Notes: a model not told the origin generated them from the sequence alone. Shown: positions 34,469 to 46,661, numbered from the stretch's first letter. The stretch is 64,000 bases of DNA from Plantago ovata (GCA_028274465.1 CM051455.1:102484942-102548941); one strand, 5' to 3'. Made by a program: numbers and translations.

Positions 34469-35717
34469 TGATGAACGCGGATGTCGTGCTCCGGATTCAG
34501 TCAAATAAATTTGTTATTTAGCCAAAGGCAATCCACAACTACAACGAAAACCGTAGTGTAGTAGCAGAATGACTCGAGTGTCGTTCTCTCAGGACTATAA
34601 CTTGCTTTATCTATTTAACAAGAGAAAATAAAACAGCAGATAGATAGCAATAGGGGGTTTCTAGCAGATAATGGAGATTGGTGATAGTATGGTCCTTCTT
34701 AGCATAATGGGTCGATAATCATGCATAAATTCCTCGGTCTTGCATAGAGATCTTTGAATCAATCTAGTGTCCTGTTGCAAGTATTAAGCACTACGAAGAT
34801 AATCTGGTCTGACTAGTCAATCACGATTGTCCTAATGTGTTCCGTAATTATTCAACACTACGAAGATAATTGGTCTGATGGTCGACTAGTGTCCAATTGT
34901 GCATAATGATCAATACAACATACGAGAATTTTGGTTACAACTGATCAACGAAATAAAGCAATGACACGGAGTATAATGCGCGATATAGCCATTAGCATGA
35001 TTATCTTCCCTCGCTAAGAATTCACATACAACCAGCAACGATAAGTTTAGCTACTCATATTATGCATGCAATCAACAAAAATCATAGAAGAAAACATATT
35101 GAAAGATAAATAAAATAAGTAGATTAAATTGTAAGATACAAGTTACCGAAGGTTGTCAATCTCCGGATGATTGTGGTCCTACGAGCTCTAATCTGCTAAA
35201 AAAGTATCCCCTAAGCTATGGAACTCCCAGGACAAGCCCCGGGAAGTCCCTACCTAAAACTATAGAGAGAGGTGAGAAAGAAGGCTTGGAAAGATATGAT
35301 TTTCGGAGAAAAACTGAACTCTATATATAGGCCCCGAAATATATCTGGGGCGGTTCGCCCCCAGGCTTTTTCGTGGAATTCCGCATTTTTCGACGCGGAT
35401 TTGGATTTCTTCACCTTTTTGGACTCGGTTTCAGACTTCTAATGGCCTCCTAACCTCCAGATTCGACCCCTAGACTCCAAATCCTATCCGGAAACCTTCA
35501 GATACTCCAAATAGGCTTCTGGAACACCATTTCCTTGTCAACTTTAATATATTTGCCCAGAAATCCCCGAATTTCAACCAAAACCTGTAAAATAAAATCT
35601 AAAGGGAAACGTGACACTATTCTAATAAAATGTACTAAAATATAGCTAAATTAACATAGAGGATAGCTAAAATAGGTGAAAAAGACTCGAATGAAAGTGT
35701 AAAATACACATTCATCA
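34469..35717 (-). repeat. Middle LTR of tandem Athila-like array
   Basis: 1,249 bp. It is the 5' LTR of element 2 and at the same time the 3' LTR of the partial copy to its right. One GC palindrome (35347-35361) lies upstream of the - strand TATATATA. TG...CA ends. Confidence 0.9.
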
Positions 35718-36140
35718 AACTCCCCAAACCGAACCTTTGCTTGTCCTCAAGCAACTAAGCTAGACTCTAATACAAAAAACATGCAAGACACAAAATGGAG
35801 TTTCATGCCAACTAAAATGAACTAATCTACTGAATCTACCAAATAACATATGAACAGAAACCATATGAATCAAAGCATGAATATAGGTTGAGGAATACCT
35901 CGATTGACTTATACTCATCCACATAAGCACTTATGTCAAGACAAGATAGTCTCTCGTAACATTCTCTACCTGGACCTAGTCAGTGACGACGTAATGATGC
36001 ATGCTAAGATACGAATGGTTGCCCCGTGCCTATGAAACTGAGGACTTACTGTTGTTCCACCATGTTAAGACTTTTCCTCAAAAGAGGTCGAACCAGTACT
36101 GGTTCTCATCAAACGAAGGAGGGTTCCCTATAAAAGATAA
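35718..36140 (-). mobile_element. Second, partial Athila-like internal region (proximal block)
   Basis: Matches 28761-29184 almost base for base, beginning AACTCCCCAAACCG directly at the LTR edge. It ends at GATAA, where copia 2 is inserted. The remainder is at 51564-51835. Confidence 0.9.
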
Positions 36141-36320
36141 TGTTAGGAAACTTGTAATTTTGATGAGCAATTAACCATGCTAAATTAAGAACAGTCCAGT
36201 AACTAGTACTCTTAAGGTCCATAGGAATTTAGAATTTTAAGGACATTGTAAAAGAGGAACGTTTGCTGATGACTTAGTTAGGTATTAGATAAGTTATTTC
36301 TTTTGTGTATGATGTATTTT

Positions 36321-36489
36321 ATTTTCTGAAAAGAAAATAACTTATTGACACATTTGTGTATGACGTATTTTATTTTCTGAGAAGAAAATATCTTATTGAC
36401 ACATTAGCGTATGATGTATTTTATTTTCTGAAAAGAAAATATCTTATTGATGCTTAGCTTTAATGAATCTTTTTTTCTGAAAAGAAAAT
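36321..36489 (+). repeat. Four regularly spaced stem-loops in U3 of copia 2
   Basis: Near-identical 18-bp inverted repeats start at 36321, 36372, 36423 and 36472 (spacing 51, 51 and 49 bp). Arms are ATTTTCT and AGAAAAT. Loops are GAAA, GAGA, GAAA and GAAA. Each is set in a ~50-bp tandem unit (ATGATGTATTTT... CTTATTGACACATT). Confidence 0.8.
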
Positions 36490-36972
36490 GACCTATTGAA
36501 GCATTTGCTGAAGATATATTTTGTTTATTACAAACAAATTATTTAAGCAAATAAGAAACCGGTCAGAATCTTGAAGACTTTTGAAGATCTGAGGAATTGA
36601 AGACTTGAAGACTTGAAGACTTGAAGATTGCTGAAGACTGGTAAGGCACGTGTTTTCTCAGAAAGTGGATTGTTCAGCAACAACATTGCATAAGTGAAAA
36701 TCTGAAAGACAGAGTAGGTTGTGCTTGCTGAAACTGAGACTGAACACTTGCTGATGAACATATGTGACCTCTTGCTGAATGTACGAGAATTTGCGCTCCA
36801 ATGTTACTGTTTGAATTCTATTCAAATGTGCATTTAATGCAAAGCTTACACGCAAAGGACATGAAGACTAGAAGACAAACAAAGTCGCTGCTGAAAGTAC
36901 AAAAGCAAGATAGTGACATGTTAAGGAACAAAAGCCTTAGGATTTGAAATTCAAACGGCTCCTTACTTGCAC

Positions 36973-36980
36973 TATAAATA
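36973..36980 (+). promoter_or_regulatory. TATA box of copia 2 5' LTR
   Basis: TATAAATA in the same context as in copia 1. The 3' LTR copy is at 50649-50656. Confidence 0.7.
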
Positions 36981-37887
36981 GAGGTCATCCGGCAAAGAGT
37001 TGAAGTGTGTCAACAACGTGATCAAACTCTCACTTGTGCTTAAAAACTCACAAACCTTCAATCACTCTTACTGCCATTGATCCGTTCCAAGACTTAAAGC
37101 TTGAAAAAGCTACTTGTGAAGAAGTAGAACAAACTCAGCTAAGAAATTAGTTTAGTGTTCTTTCTTTCGAACAAGAACAAGTCTTGACACCAGAAACAAT
37201 CAAACTTGTTTACTGCAAAGTATTCCAAATTGTGTTTCTTAGATTACTTGTTGTAACTGAATGAGTTATAATTAAGTCATCTCACCCCAAAACTCTCTAA
37301 CTGAAAATACACCCTTTCAGGCGTGATATTCAGGGGGAACTTAATCGAACACAGTTTTGCTGATTAAAAGTACCAAGTTTGGTGGAGAACAAGGTTGAGT
37401 TCTCTAGTTTAGGTTGGAGACAAAGCAAGTGTGCTTTGGTTCTGTTGAATCGCTTTAGATAGGAGATTGTAAGGAACCTCAATCATATCTTAGTGGATTC
37501 AGTCCTAGAAAGGACAAAGTGGATTAGTTGAGAGATTACGCCACTCTCAGATACCACTATAAAAGCGTTTGTGTGATTTACTTACTGCATTTTGCTTTCA
37601 GCAAATTATATCTGTTTGTACACAGTCACTCACTTCACTTGCTGAAAACTCTTTACTTGCTGAAAGAGCACTTATTGTTTCAAAGACTTCCGCTCTCTGA
37701 TTTTAAGTATCAGCAAACCAAGCTACTGGAAAGTAACTTACGCTTGCTGAGAAAGTTAAGTATCAGCAACCTCATTACTGAAAAGTAATAAGTACTTGCT
37801 GAGAAAGTTTTTAAACAACGAAAGTTTGAAAAGACTATTCACCCCCCCCCCTCTAGTCTTTTCTTGTTGTTTAAAGGGACCAACAAG

Positions 37888-37900
37888 TGGTATCAGAGCA
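37888..37900 (+). other. Primer-binding site, initiator tRNA-Met
   Basis: TGGTATCAGAGCA starts two bases after the LTR; the canonical plant copia site. Confidence 0.88.
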
Positions 37901-37998
37901 GGAGGTTCTTTAGCCTTCTGCACTGAACCTAGATCCCCTTAAGTGCTTTCCGTAAATCACTCTCACTTGATCAGTTTGGTAGTGCTTTTGCTGACAGG

Positions 37999-40298
37999 AT
38001 GTCTTTAGGAGATGCTCCCTTGCTGAAGCTGGAAAATTACGAGAAATGGCGAAACAACATGATGCTACATCTTGAGGCCATTAGTGATGAGATGGTAATT
38101 GTCATTAATGATGGACCTATCAAGATCACTAAGATTGAAAGGAGTTTCCCTCACAAGACCACTGAAGCTGGGAAGGAAACCATCCTTGGCGAACCATCAG
38201 ATACTGTTGTGCCAAAACCAAGAGAGGAATGGACTTCTGACGAAGCTAAGAGATTCCGTCTTGATGGCCAAGCAAGAAACATCATCATCAGATCAACTCC
38301 GGATACCATACAGTGCAAACTGTGGGGTGCTAACGAGTCACTGGAAGACTTGGACTTCAGATTCACAACTCTTGTTAGTGAAATGGCAGCGCTGGGTATT
38401 GGAAATCTTTATTCAGATTCTGAGAAAGTGAAAACTATCATCAGAAGTTTGAATCAAGAATGGATCCATACTTAGAATTTCTATTATAATCAAGGAATGC
38501 CTGACATTACACCAACAGAGTTGTTCTCTCATCTTGCTACTGTCAATTATGAGACAAAGCAAAGAGAAAATGTGTTTGCTGAAAAATCGCAAAACATTGC
38601 TCTTGCTGCAAAGCCGTCATCTTCTGAAAAGAAGAATGATAAAGAGCCTGCTGATGAAAATGCTTTAGCTGTTAAAAACATGAAGAAGTTCATCAGTAAG
38701 GAACTTGAAAGGCGAAAGGGAAAAGAGAAGCTGAAAAAGCATCTTGGTAACAACTACCATAAGTACAAGAATGATACTAGCTCGCTGAACAAGCAAGTTC
38801 AGCAAGCTACATCATCAGAAGAACCAGCAGTTGGAAATGATCTATGTTTTTACTGCAAAAGGCCTGGACACTTCAAAGCTAATTGCCCTTTGCTGAAAGG
38901 CAAGTCTGCTGAAAAGAAGAAGAAGTTCAAAAGAGCTTTCATTGCTGAAGAAAAGAAGAAGCTTCAAGCAAAAATCGATGCATTTTAGCTTCAAGCTTCA
39001 AGCAAAGTGAGGATGAAAGTTCAGACACCGACGATGAAGAAGCCACTCTAGACGTGGAGATTTGCAAAGAAGTGTGTGGAATAGCTATGGAAGCTTATCC
39101 AGATGTGTCGAACTACGAATTATGCCTCATGGCCGGTCAGGTAAATAACTCTACCTCTGACTCAAAATCAGAAAGTGAAGACGAGATTGACCTTGACAAG
39201 ATTCAAGGAGAAATCGAAAGATTTGAGAAAACTCTCAGCAAACAGCAAGAGAAACTTCAACTTGCTGAAACTCTGACCAAGCAAACTACTGAAAAGTACG
39301 TTTTGCTGAAGGAAGAGACAGAAGAAAAGGATGCTGAAATAAAGCGTCTTAAGAAGTTGATTGCTGAGGCTGCAGAGAAAAATTCTCAAATGGCATTAGA
39401 ATTGGAAGAGTATCAGTCCTCAATTCTAAAGTTACTTGCTGAAATCCAAGAGATGAAAAAGATGAAAATCAATTTCAAATCCTATGTGGAAGCAAGTAAT
39501 ACGCTGACTGAACTAAACTCTTACTTGAGAGATCCATCTCAGAAAGAAGGTTTAGGAGCAACGTGTGAAGGTGATAACGTAGAAATCTTGAGAAAAGATA
39601 AATCACCTATCTCCTTTGTACGTGCTACTGATAGTAGTCCACCAGTGATCTATCAGTTTGGTCAAACTAAGGTTGCTGAAACATGCAATCAAGTACCTAT
39701 GACCATAAAGCCCGCTGTTGCTACTCAAAGTAACAAGACTTTAAAAGGAAAACAGGTTGCTGAGAAACAAACTGGAAAGAAAAAGAATGTCGCGAAGCAT
39801 TCCGCCAAACAAGTTACTGAAAAGCAAGTTGTTAAGACTAAAGGCAAGATTACTAAAAGTAATCAGAAGTCCTTTGCTGACAAACCTGAATCAAGTAAGG
39901 TTGCTGAAGCTAAAGCTCAGCATTCTCCGAAAAGTGGACTAGGTTTCAAAACCAAGCGAAGTCAACTCTTTCATGAGTATAAGCAAAGTCAGCAAAGATA
40001 CTTCAAAGAGATGAAGAAAACCAAGCCTAAGAGTTCTGAAAAGACTCCCAATGCTAGGACTAGAAGGAACCTTGCTAGAAAAGAACTTACTGAAAAGTAT
40101 GTTCAGCAAAAAGGTCAACAGAGCAAGACACCACATCAGAAAGTGGATTTGACCAGCACGAGTCAAAAGTCTTTCAGCTCAAATCCTCCTAGTTCCTCAG
40201 CAAGTAGAAAACAAGTCAAAGTTGAAAAACTTCAGACTTGGGTTTCCACTGGACGCATTCTTGAACATGTTAATGGACATCCATCATTGGATAATTAA
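37999..40298 (+). pseudogene. gag: gag of copia 2 (one in-frame deletion, stops, one frameshift)
   Basis: Same start as copia 1 (MSLGDAPLLKLENYEKW). A 117-bp in-frame deletion at about 38331 removes the block that begins KTAKEAWKMVQDLC in copia 1; both sides share GGTGC. A TAG stands at 38473-38475, with the same frame open again to 38988. It includes the zinc knuckle CFYCKRPGHFKANC. A rearranged patch near 38990 shifts the frame, and the coiled-coil and lysine-rich tail run open to 40296. The tail is acidic, then coiled coil, then basic. Confidence 0.87.
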
Positions 40299-40303
40299 CT
40301 TGT

Positions 40304-43300
40304 TTGCTCTTGATGGTGCAGACTGCAGCCACGGAGACAAACGATGCAATCTGGCACTTTGATAGTGGTTGTGGAAAGCACATGACGGGCAACAAGAATA
40401 ACCTTATAAACTATAGACGGTGGTCTAAAGGTCCAACAATAAGGTTTGCTGGTGGAGGCTCCGGATCTACAAAAGGCTATGGTGATGTGAAGTTGGGATG
40501 CATAACCATTTCTGGAGTTCTTTATGTCAAAAATCTTAAGTTTAACCTTTTCAGCATGAGTCAATTTGCTGACAAAGGATACTTGATCGAAATTAAAAGT
40601 GATGAATGTAAACTTGTAGATTTTGAGACTAAAAAGGTTATAATGATTGCAAGAAGATCAGGAGGCTTGTACACCGTTGATTGGTCTTCAGCAAACGTTG
40701 AAAAATGCCTTGTCTCAGATCATGATTGCCTTGCTGAAAAAGCATGGTTATGGCATAAACGAACAAGTCATCTATACTTCAAGACGCTGAATAAGCTGTC
40801 TAAAAAGGCACTTGTAGTTAGATTACCTAGGATTACTTTTAAGAAGGATGGTGTTTGCAATGCATGTCAGCAAGGAAAGCAAACCAAATCTTCTTTCAAG
40901 AACAAGGCAGTACCGTCAACTACAAAACCTTTACAACTCTTACACATGGACTTGTTTGAATCTTCTTCAACAAGCTATGCTGGTAAGAAGTATGGTCTAG
41001 TCGTCGTAGATGACTATTAAAGATTCAATTGGGTAGTATTCATCAAGCACAAATCTGAAACCAAGACTGAAATACCTAACTTGCTGAATAAGCTTGAAGT
41101 CATGAAAAATGACAAGGTAAAAGTCATAAGGACAGACCATGGTGCATAACTGACCAGTACATAACTGAATATTGTACCACAAAAGGTATTCAACATCAGT
41201 TATCCTCAGTAAGGACACCACAGCAAAACGGTGTTGCTGAACGGAAGAATCGTACCCTGAAAGAAGCCGTAAGAACAATGCTTGCTGACACTGAAATAAG
41301 TGTGGCTTACTGGGTTGAAGCGATTAATACCGCCTTCTATACTCAGAATAGATGATTGATTACTAAGGAATACAACAAAACTCCTTATGAATTGTTTGTT
41401 GGTAGACCTCCTAACATCACTCATCTAAGAGTATTTGGTTGCAAGTGTTTCGTTCTTAATAATGGTAGAGAATACTTAAGAACATTTCAACCAAAGGCAG
41501 ACGAAGTGATATTTCTTGGCTACTCCTTGCATAGTAAAGCTTATAGAGTTTACAACAAAAAGGCACAAAAGATTGAAGAATCTGTGCATGTTGTATTCTA
41601 CGAAAAGTCACAAGGTGTGCCTGCTGAAGAAGAAGTACCAGAATGTATGAAAAAGCTAATCATACATGAGCAAAGAACTGAATCTGATGCTAGGCAAATT
41701 AAGTCAATTGAACTAAATGATGATTCTGACAATGACTCTCCTCCCCCGAGTCATGACAAGATAAATATAGTTCACGACAAAGAATTTCCAGCAAAAGATG
41801 CGGTTGCTCCGGAAGTTGCTGAAATTACGCAATCTCCAGTGCCTGCTGATGAAATACCTCAATCAAGCAATGCTGAACAAGCAGTTGCTGACGAACAAAT
41901 CTCAGCAGAGACACAAATTCCCAGTAGTACTGAACAAGTACATACTGAAGAGTCACATGCTGATGAGCAAACATATCCTGATCCAACAAACAGGAAACCT
42001 GTTAATAAATGGATTAGAGATCATCCCTCTATGGATATGATTCGCGATATTAATAAACGCCAAGTGACTAGATCCAAAGCTACTCAAGGACTTGCTGAAG
42101 AAGCAACTGTCGTAGAAGTAGAATCTCTATTCTCTTGCTTTGTATCAGAAATTGAACCTAAAACCATAGAAGAAGCTTTGAAGCATTCTGAATGGATAAA
42201 GGCAATGCAAGAAGAATTGAATCAATTTGAAAGAAACAAAGTCTGGAAACTTGTGCCACTTGTTGAAGATAAGAAAGCTATTGGTACAAAGTGGGTGTTC
42301 AGAAATAAGCTGAGCGAGTCTGGTGAAGTAACAAGAAATAAAGCACGCTTAGTTGCTCAAGGTTACTGTCAGACTGAAGGATTGGACTATGATGAGTCTT
42401 ACGCTCCAGTTGCAAGATTGGATGCAATTAGGCTTTTCTTGGCCTTTGCTGCTCACAATAACTTCATTGTTTACCAAATGGATGTTAAGAGTGCATTCTT
42501 AAATGGTGAACTTGCTGAAGAAGTCTACCTAGAACAACCCCCTGGCTTTGAACTTCCCTCAGAAATCAAGATGGTATACAAGCTTTAGAAAGCTGTATAT
42601 GGTCTAAAGCAAGCACCAAGAGCATGGTATGATACCTTGGCTAAATTCTTGCGGGAAAATGGTTTCAAGAAAGGTGAAGTTGACAAAACTCTTTTTACCA
42701 TGAACCATGATGGTAAATTAATCTTAGTTCAAATTTATGTGGATGACATAATTTTTGGATCTAAGGACAAGCAACTTTGTGATGATTTTGCCAAACTCAT
42801 GACTAATAAGTTTGAAATGAGTATGATGGGAAAATTGAATTATTTCCTAGGGTTGCAAGTCAAGCAACTCAAAGATGGAATATTCATAAATCAAGCAAAG
42901 TATGCGAAAGAAATGCTCATAAAGTTTAGGATCAAAGAGGATGAGAAACCTGAAAAGATCCCTATGAGTGTTGGTACCAAATTGGGCTATACTAAAGAGG
43001 ACAAAAGTGTTGAAGAACACAAGTATAGGAAGCTCATTGGTTCCTTGTTGTATCTAACAGCAAGTAGACCTGACATTCAGTATGTTGTTTGTGTGTGTGC
43101 AAGATTCCAATCTGATCCAAGAGAATCACACTACAAAAAGGCAATTAAAATACTGAAATATGTTAAAGGTACAGTCAATGTTGGATTATGGTATCCTAAA
43201 GATTCTGGACTTGAATTGGTTGGCTATTCTGATGCTGATCATGGTGGATCAACTCTTGATAGAAAAAGTACCTCTGGAACTTGTCAGTTTTTGGGTACTA

Positions 43301-43686
43301 GATTAATATCATGGTTCAGCAAGAAGCAAACGTGTGTCGCCAATTCATCTACTGAGTCTGAATACATTGCAGCTGGTTGTTGAACAGCTCAAATCCTATG
43401 GATTCAGCAACAATTAAGAGATTATGGTATTTCTGCAAAGAAAACACCAATCTTTTGTGATAATACAAGTGCTATTGCAACTACGCAAAATCCTAAGTTT
43501 CACTCTAGGACCAAGCACATTGATATTATACATCATTTCATTAGAGATCATGTGGAAAAAGGTGATATTGAGGTTGTGAAAGTAGGTACTGAAGATCAGC
43601 TTGCTGACATCTTTACCAAGCCCCTACCGGATAATAGGTTCGCAATGCTAAGGTATAACCTTGGATTGATTGAACTACCTCAATAA
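40304..43686 (+). pseudogene. pol: pol of copia 2 (several nonsense codons)
   Basis: Protease (HFDSG), integrase zinc region (HX3H with CNACQQGK), integrase core and RT/RNase H in copia order. A TAA at 41018, a small rearrangement at about 41142-41156 that removes the RTDHGTEF motif's end, TGA at 41353, TAG at 42586 and TGA at 43381 break it. YVDD is at 42736-42747. RNase H YSDADHGG and the C-terminal block are otherwise complete. Compared with copia 1, where damage is mostly indels, damage here is mostly base substitutions to stops. Confidence 0.92.
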
Positions 43687-43704
43687 AGGATACACTTGGC
43701 AGAA

Positions 43705-44068
43705 TGCTGAAACAGGTATTCAGCAAGCCAAAGTATTCCTGTCCAAAAGACCAAGTCACTGATTTCTTCTAAGAAATGATAAGTCACAACATGATTGCTG
43801 AAACAGGCATTCAGCAAGTAATTCCTTCAAAACAGGTATTTCTTCGGAAACTTGACCATTTGCTGAGACAGGCACTCAGTAAAGTGAAAGAACTTAAGAA
43901 TTGCTGAGACGGGTACTCAGACAATCAAAGGATACTGAAACAGGTATTCAAGTATCAAAGGAATTTTCTGAGACGGGAACTCAGAAAAAGAGCAAAAGCT
44001 CATCTCTCAGATTTTACCAAAGGATGTCTCAAGTGGAAAAGAATTTACTGATACGGGAAATCAGAAAT
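43705..44068 (+). repeat. Array of loop-conserved hairpins, copia 2
   Basis: Hairpins lie at 43705-43725 (arms TGCTGAA, TTCAGCA), 43795-43817 (TTGCTGAA, TTCAGCAA), 43859-43883 (TTTGCTGAG, CTCAGTAAA, one G-U), 43900-43925 (CTGAG, CTCAG plus ATTG, CAAT with one bulge; absent from copia 1), 43931-43956, 43964-43988 (TTTTCTGAG, CTCAGAAAA) and 44043-44068. Loops are ACAGGTA, ACAGGCA, ACAGGCA, ACGGGTA, ACAGGTA, ACGGGAA and ACGGGAA. A weaker one with ACAGGTA is at about 43822-43849. There is no ORF here. Confidence 0.82.
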
Positions 44069-44410
44069 GTCTTTTAAACTTAGAAAAAAATGAGATATCT
44101 AAGTAAGGGGGAATTTTCAGCAAGTATCTAGATTGTTAATTCAAACTCGCTGAAAAGATTCTTGTCTATTTCAGCAAGCAATCTATCCCTTATTACTCGG
44201 TAAAATCAATTTGTGACGTTAAGCTGGCACAGATAAACTCGCAATAATCATGACATGAAATTCAATCGTGGCCATTGATTAAAAGGAGTTATTAATCTAA
44301 CGGCTAACAAAACAAAGAGAGAGAGTGCTCTGACGGTTTTAGTTAGTGGGCCATTACGCATTCAATGCAAAGGCTCCACTATCTCCAGTGTTTCTCTGTT
44401 TTACCCTTGC

Positions 44411-44460
44411 TGAGAGCTCAAATCGATTGAGTTTCTCACACACCAGAGACACAATATAAA
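44411..44460 (+). promoter_or_regulatory. Candidate internal promoter for the extra ORF, copia 2
   Basis: An inverted repeat at 44411-44438 (arms TGAGAGCTCAA and TTGAGTTTCTCA) is followed by AATATAAA at 44453-44460, about 135 bp before the ATG at 44594. The leader is pyrimidine-rich. Function is inferred. Confidence 0.45.
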
Positions 44461-46661
44461 GAAGGAGTTAGAGAAATGACAAAATTCTTTAACTCACATT
44501 TCCTTTCTCTGCAATTTCTAGCCTGAATCTACTGTACCTCCGATCAAAAAGCAAACTATCTCTTTTCGTACTATCTTTCTTGCTATATAAGAAATGGCTC
44601 CCAAGAGACAGTCATCTAAGTCCTCAAAATCGTCAAAGGTTGACAGTGCTGAAACACGCATTGCTCCGGTGACTACTCTGGCCCCAGACACAACGAAAGT
44701 TGTGTTGAAAAACGACCGAATCACTGTAAAACCTATGCCTCCGTCATATCTTGACACTGCAAAGTGTGAGATGTTGATGCAATGGGGAGGGTTTGCAAAA
44801 GAAAAGTACATTAGGTACTTTTATGAACAAGAACTTGATGACCAAAATGAAGAGGCGCTTGAATTCATCAAGCAACAAGGCCTCATGAACTTTATCTCTG
44901 CTCGCACTAAGCAAGTGAGCATGATTGATACTATGGAATTCTACAACAATGCAGAAATCCAGTCCCTTACAGACAGTAATGGAGTCACTGAAAAAGTGAT
45001 CCTTACTTATGTTCAGAACACGCAAATCGTCCTGAAATGGACCGATTTAGCGGAGATTTTTCAGATTCCAACCACTGGAACTGAAGATGACGTCACTGCT
45101 TCTGACGAAGAAATTGAAACTTTCTACAGTGACGTCAGAAATGCAAAGATGAAGAAAGGCGAGATAGCTCCCGTGACTTGGACAAAGCACGTTAAGAGAA
45201 AGCATCTCTGCCATTCACTTGGTCTAGTAGCTCTGCTACTAATAAAAGTTCTTGACTCCCAAGTTGGAGGAATTGACCAAGTAGGCCTGAGAAGATGGCC
45301 ATTGCTGATGCATATCTATGAAAATAAAATCGGAACTTAACTGGGCTAAGTACATTTTCAACAGGCTTGTTGATTGTGTTACTAAGTTCAAGGTAAAGGT
45401 AGAAGACAAAAAGGTCTCACCTTCCTTTCCAGTTATGTATGGAATCAAGATATGCTATATCCTTGAACATTTCAGGATTCAGCTAAGAAACCCATTGCCA
45501 ATCAAGAAATATGTGTGCAATGTGGGAAGATCTTTCTACAAGCAGAATGTACCTAAGATTGCTGGAAAGAAAACCAAGAAGACAACAACTGCAAATGTTG
45601 TCAGCACAAGCCAGCAAGAAAGGTATACAACAGCTGCAGATGTTACCACTCAGCAACTTAGAGATGAAACTGTTGTTGGTGGTGGTAACACAAATGAAAC
45701 TGCTGTAGAAAATCAACAAGGTATGTGTACAACAGCCGTTGCTGAAAATGCAACAATAGATGACTCTGGGAAACTGGAGAAACCTAAAAAGAAAAAGAGG
45801 AAAGCTGATGATGACACTCAGACTGCAGCGTCATCAGCAAATCCCGTACCTAAGAGGAAACGGACAAGTAACAAAAGAAAGAAGACATTGGCTTCTCAGT
45901 CAGTCCCTAATGTCCAAGACTCCTCAGTCAATTCCCAGACAAATGCTGAAACGCATTTGCCAGTAGATGTTGCTGAAGTAATTACTGAAACATATATCAG
46001 CAATGTTGAAGTGTTTGCGGAAGCCTTCAACAATCAACTTAACGTTGATAATTCTACTGAGAATAGACCACAAGGCAGTGGAAATGAAATTCCTGCCCAA
46101 GTCCCAGATATCTACATTGTAGATATTCCAAATGATCCAACTATGGAACCAGCAAGCGACATTGCTGCTGATCTGCAAAGAGCGGCACTTGCTGATGCTG
46201 CTGAAGAGATGGTTGCTGAACAAGCAACTCATCAAGTTGCTGAAACCCAGCTTGCTGATGGACCAGTTGCTGAAATAGCAATGGTTCCAGTTCCTGAAGT
46301 TGCTGAAACTCAAGAAGCACTATTCAAAGACGCATCTCTTGATGCTGAGAATACTGGCCCAAGTTCACCCAAGACTTCAATTGACAAAGTCCAGCTTGTA
46401 CTGGAAGATTTAAGCAAACAAATGGAGTTGGAGATTGAAGAATCATCCAACAAGTCAATTGATTTCTTCATGACAAGCAGTGAGCTTAAAGGTCAAGATG
46501 CTTCTGCTCAACTTGTCAATTCAGAGACAAGGGAGATTGTTGAAACCGCACAGCTTTCTCATTTAGAGCAAAATCAGAAGTCTGCTGAAGAAACAGTCCC
46601 AGAAGCAGAAGAAACTGTTAATGCTGAAAGGACTGAGCCACAACCTGTCCTTCCTCAGCAG

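Larger units (their letters stand above)
27490..35717 (-). mobile_element. Athila-like Ty3/gypsy element 2, gag-protease only
   Basis: Complete LTR-internal-LTR unit on the - strand: 5' LTR 34469-35717, tRNA-Asp PBS, gag, protease remnant, long noncoding stretch, polypurine tract (complement of AACTCCCCAAACC at 28760), 3' LTR 27490-28760. No RT, RNase H or integrase is visible, so it must be non-autonomous. The PBS type and the protease-region motif (QLADGS...PEG) fit the Athila lineage. Beyond 35717 a second internal region continues without a break, showing a tandem LTR-INT-LTR-INT array. Confidence 0.85.
36141..37885 (+). repeat. 5' LTR of copia 2
   Basis: 1,745 bp, TGTTAGG to ACCAACA. 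Holds four U3 stem-loops, TATA at 36973, and small stem-loops in U5 (37724-37735 and 37774-37789). Confidence 0.93.

Noticed and set aside
36321..36489. Short regularly spaced repeats as a CRISPR array
   Set aside because: Units are palindromes within an LTR of a plant retrotransposon; spacers are themselves repeats.
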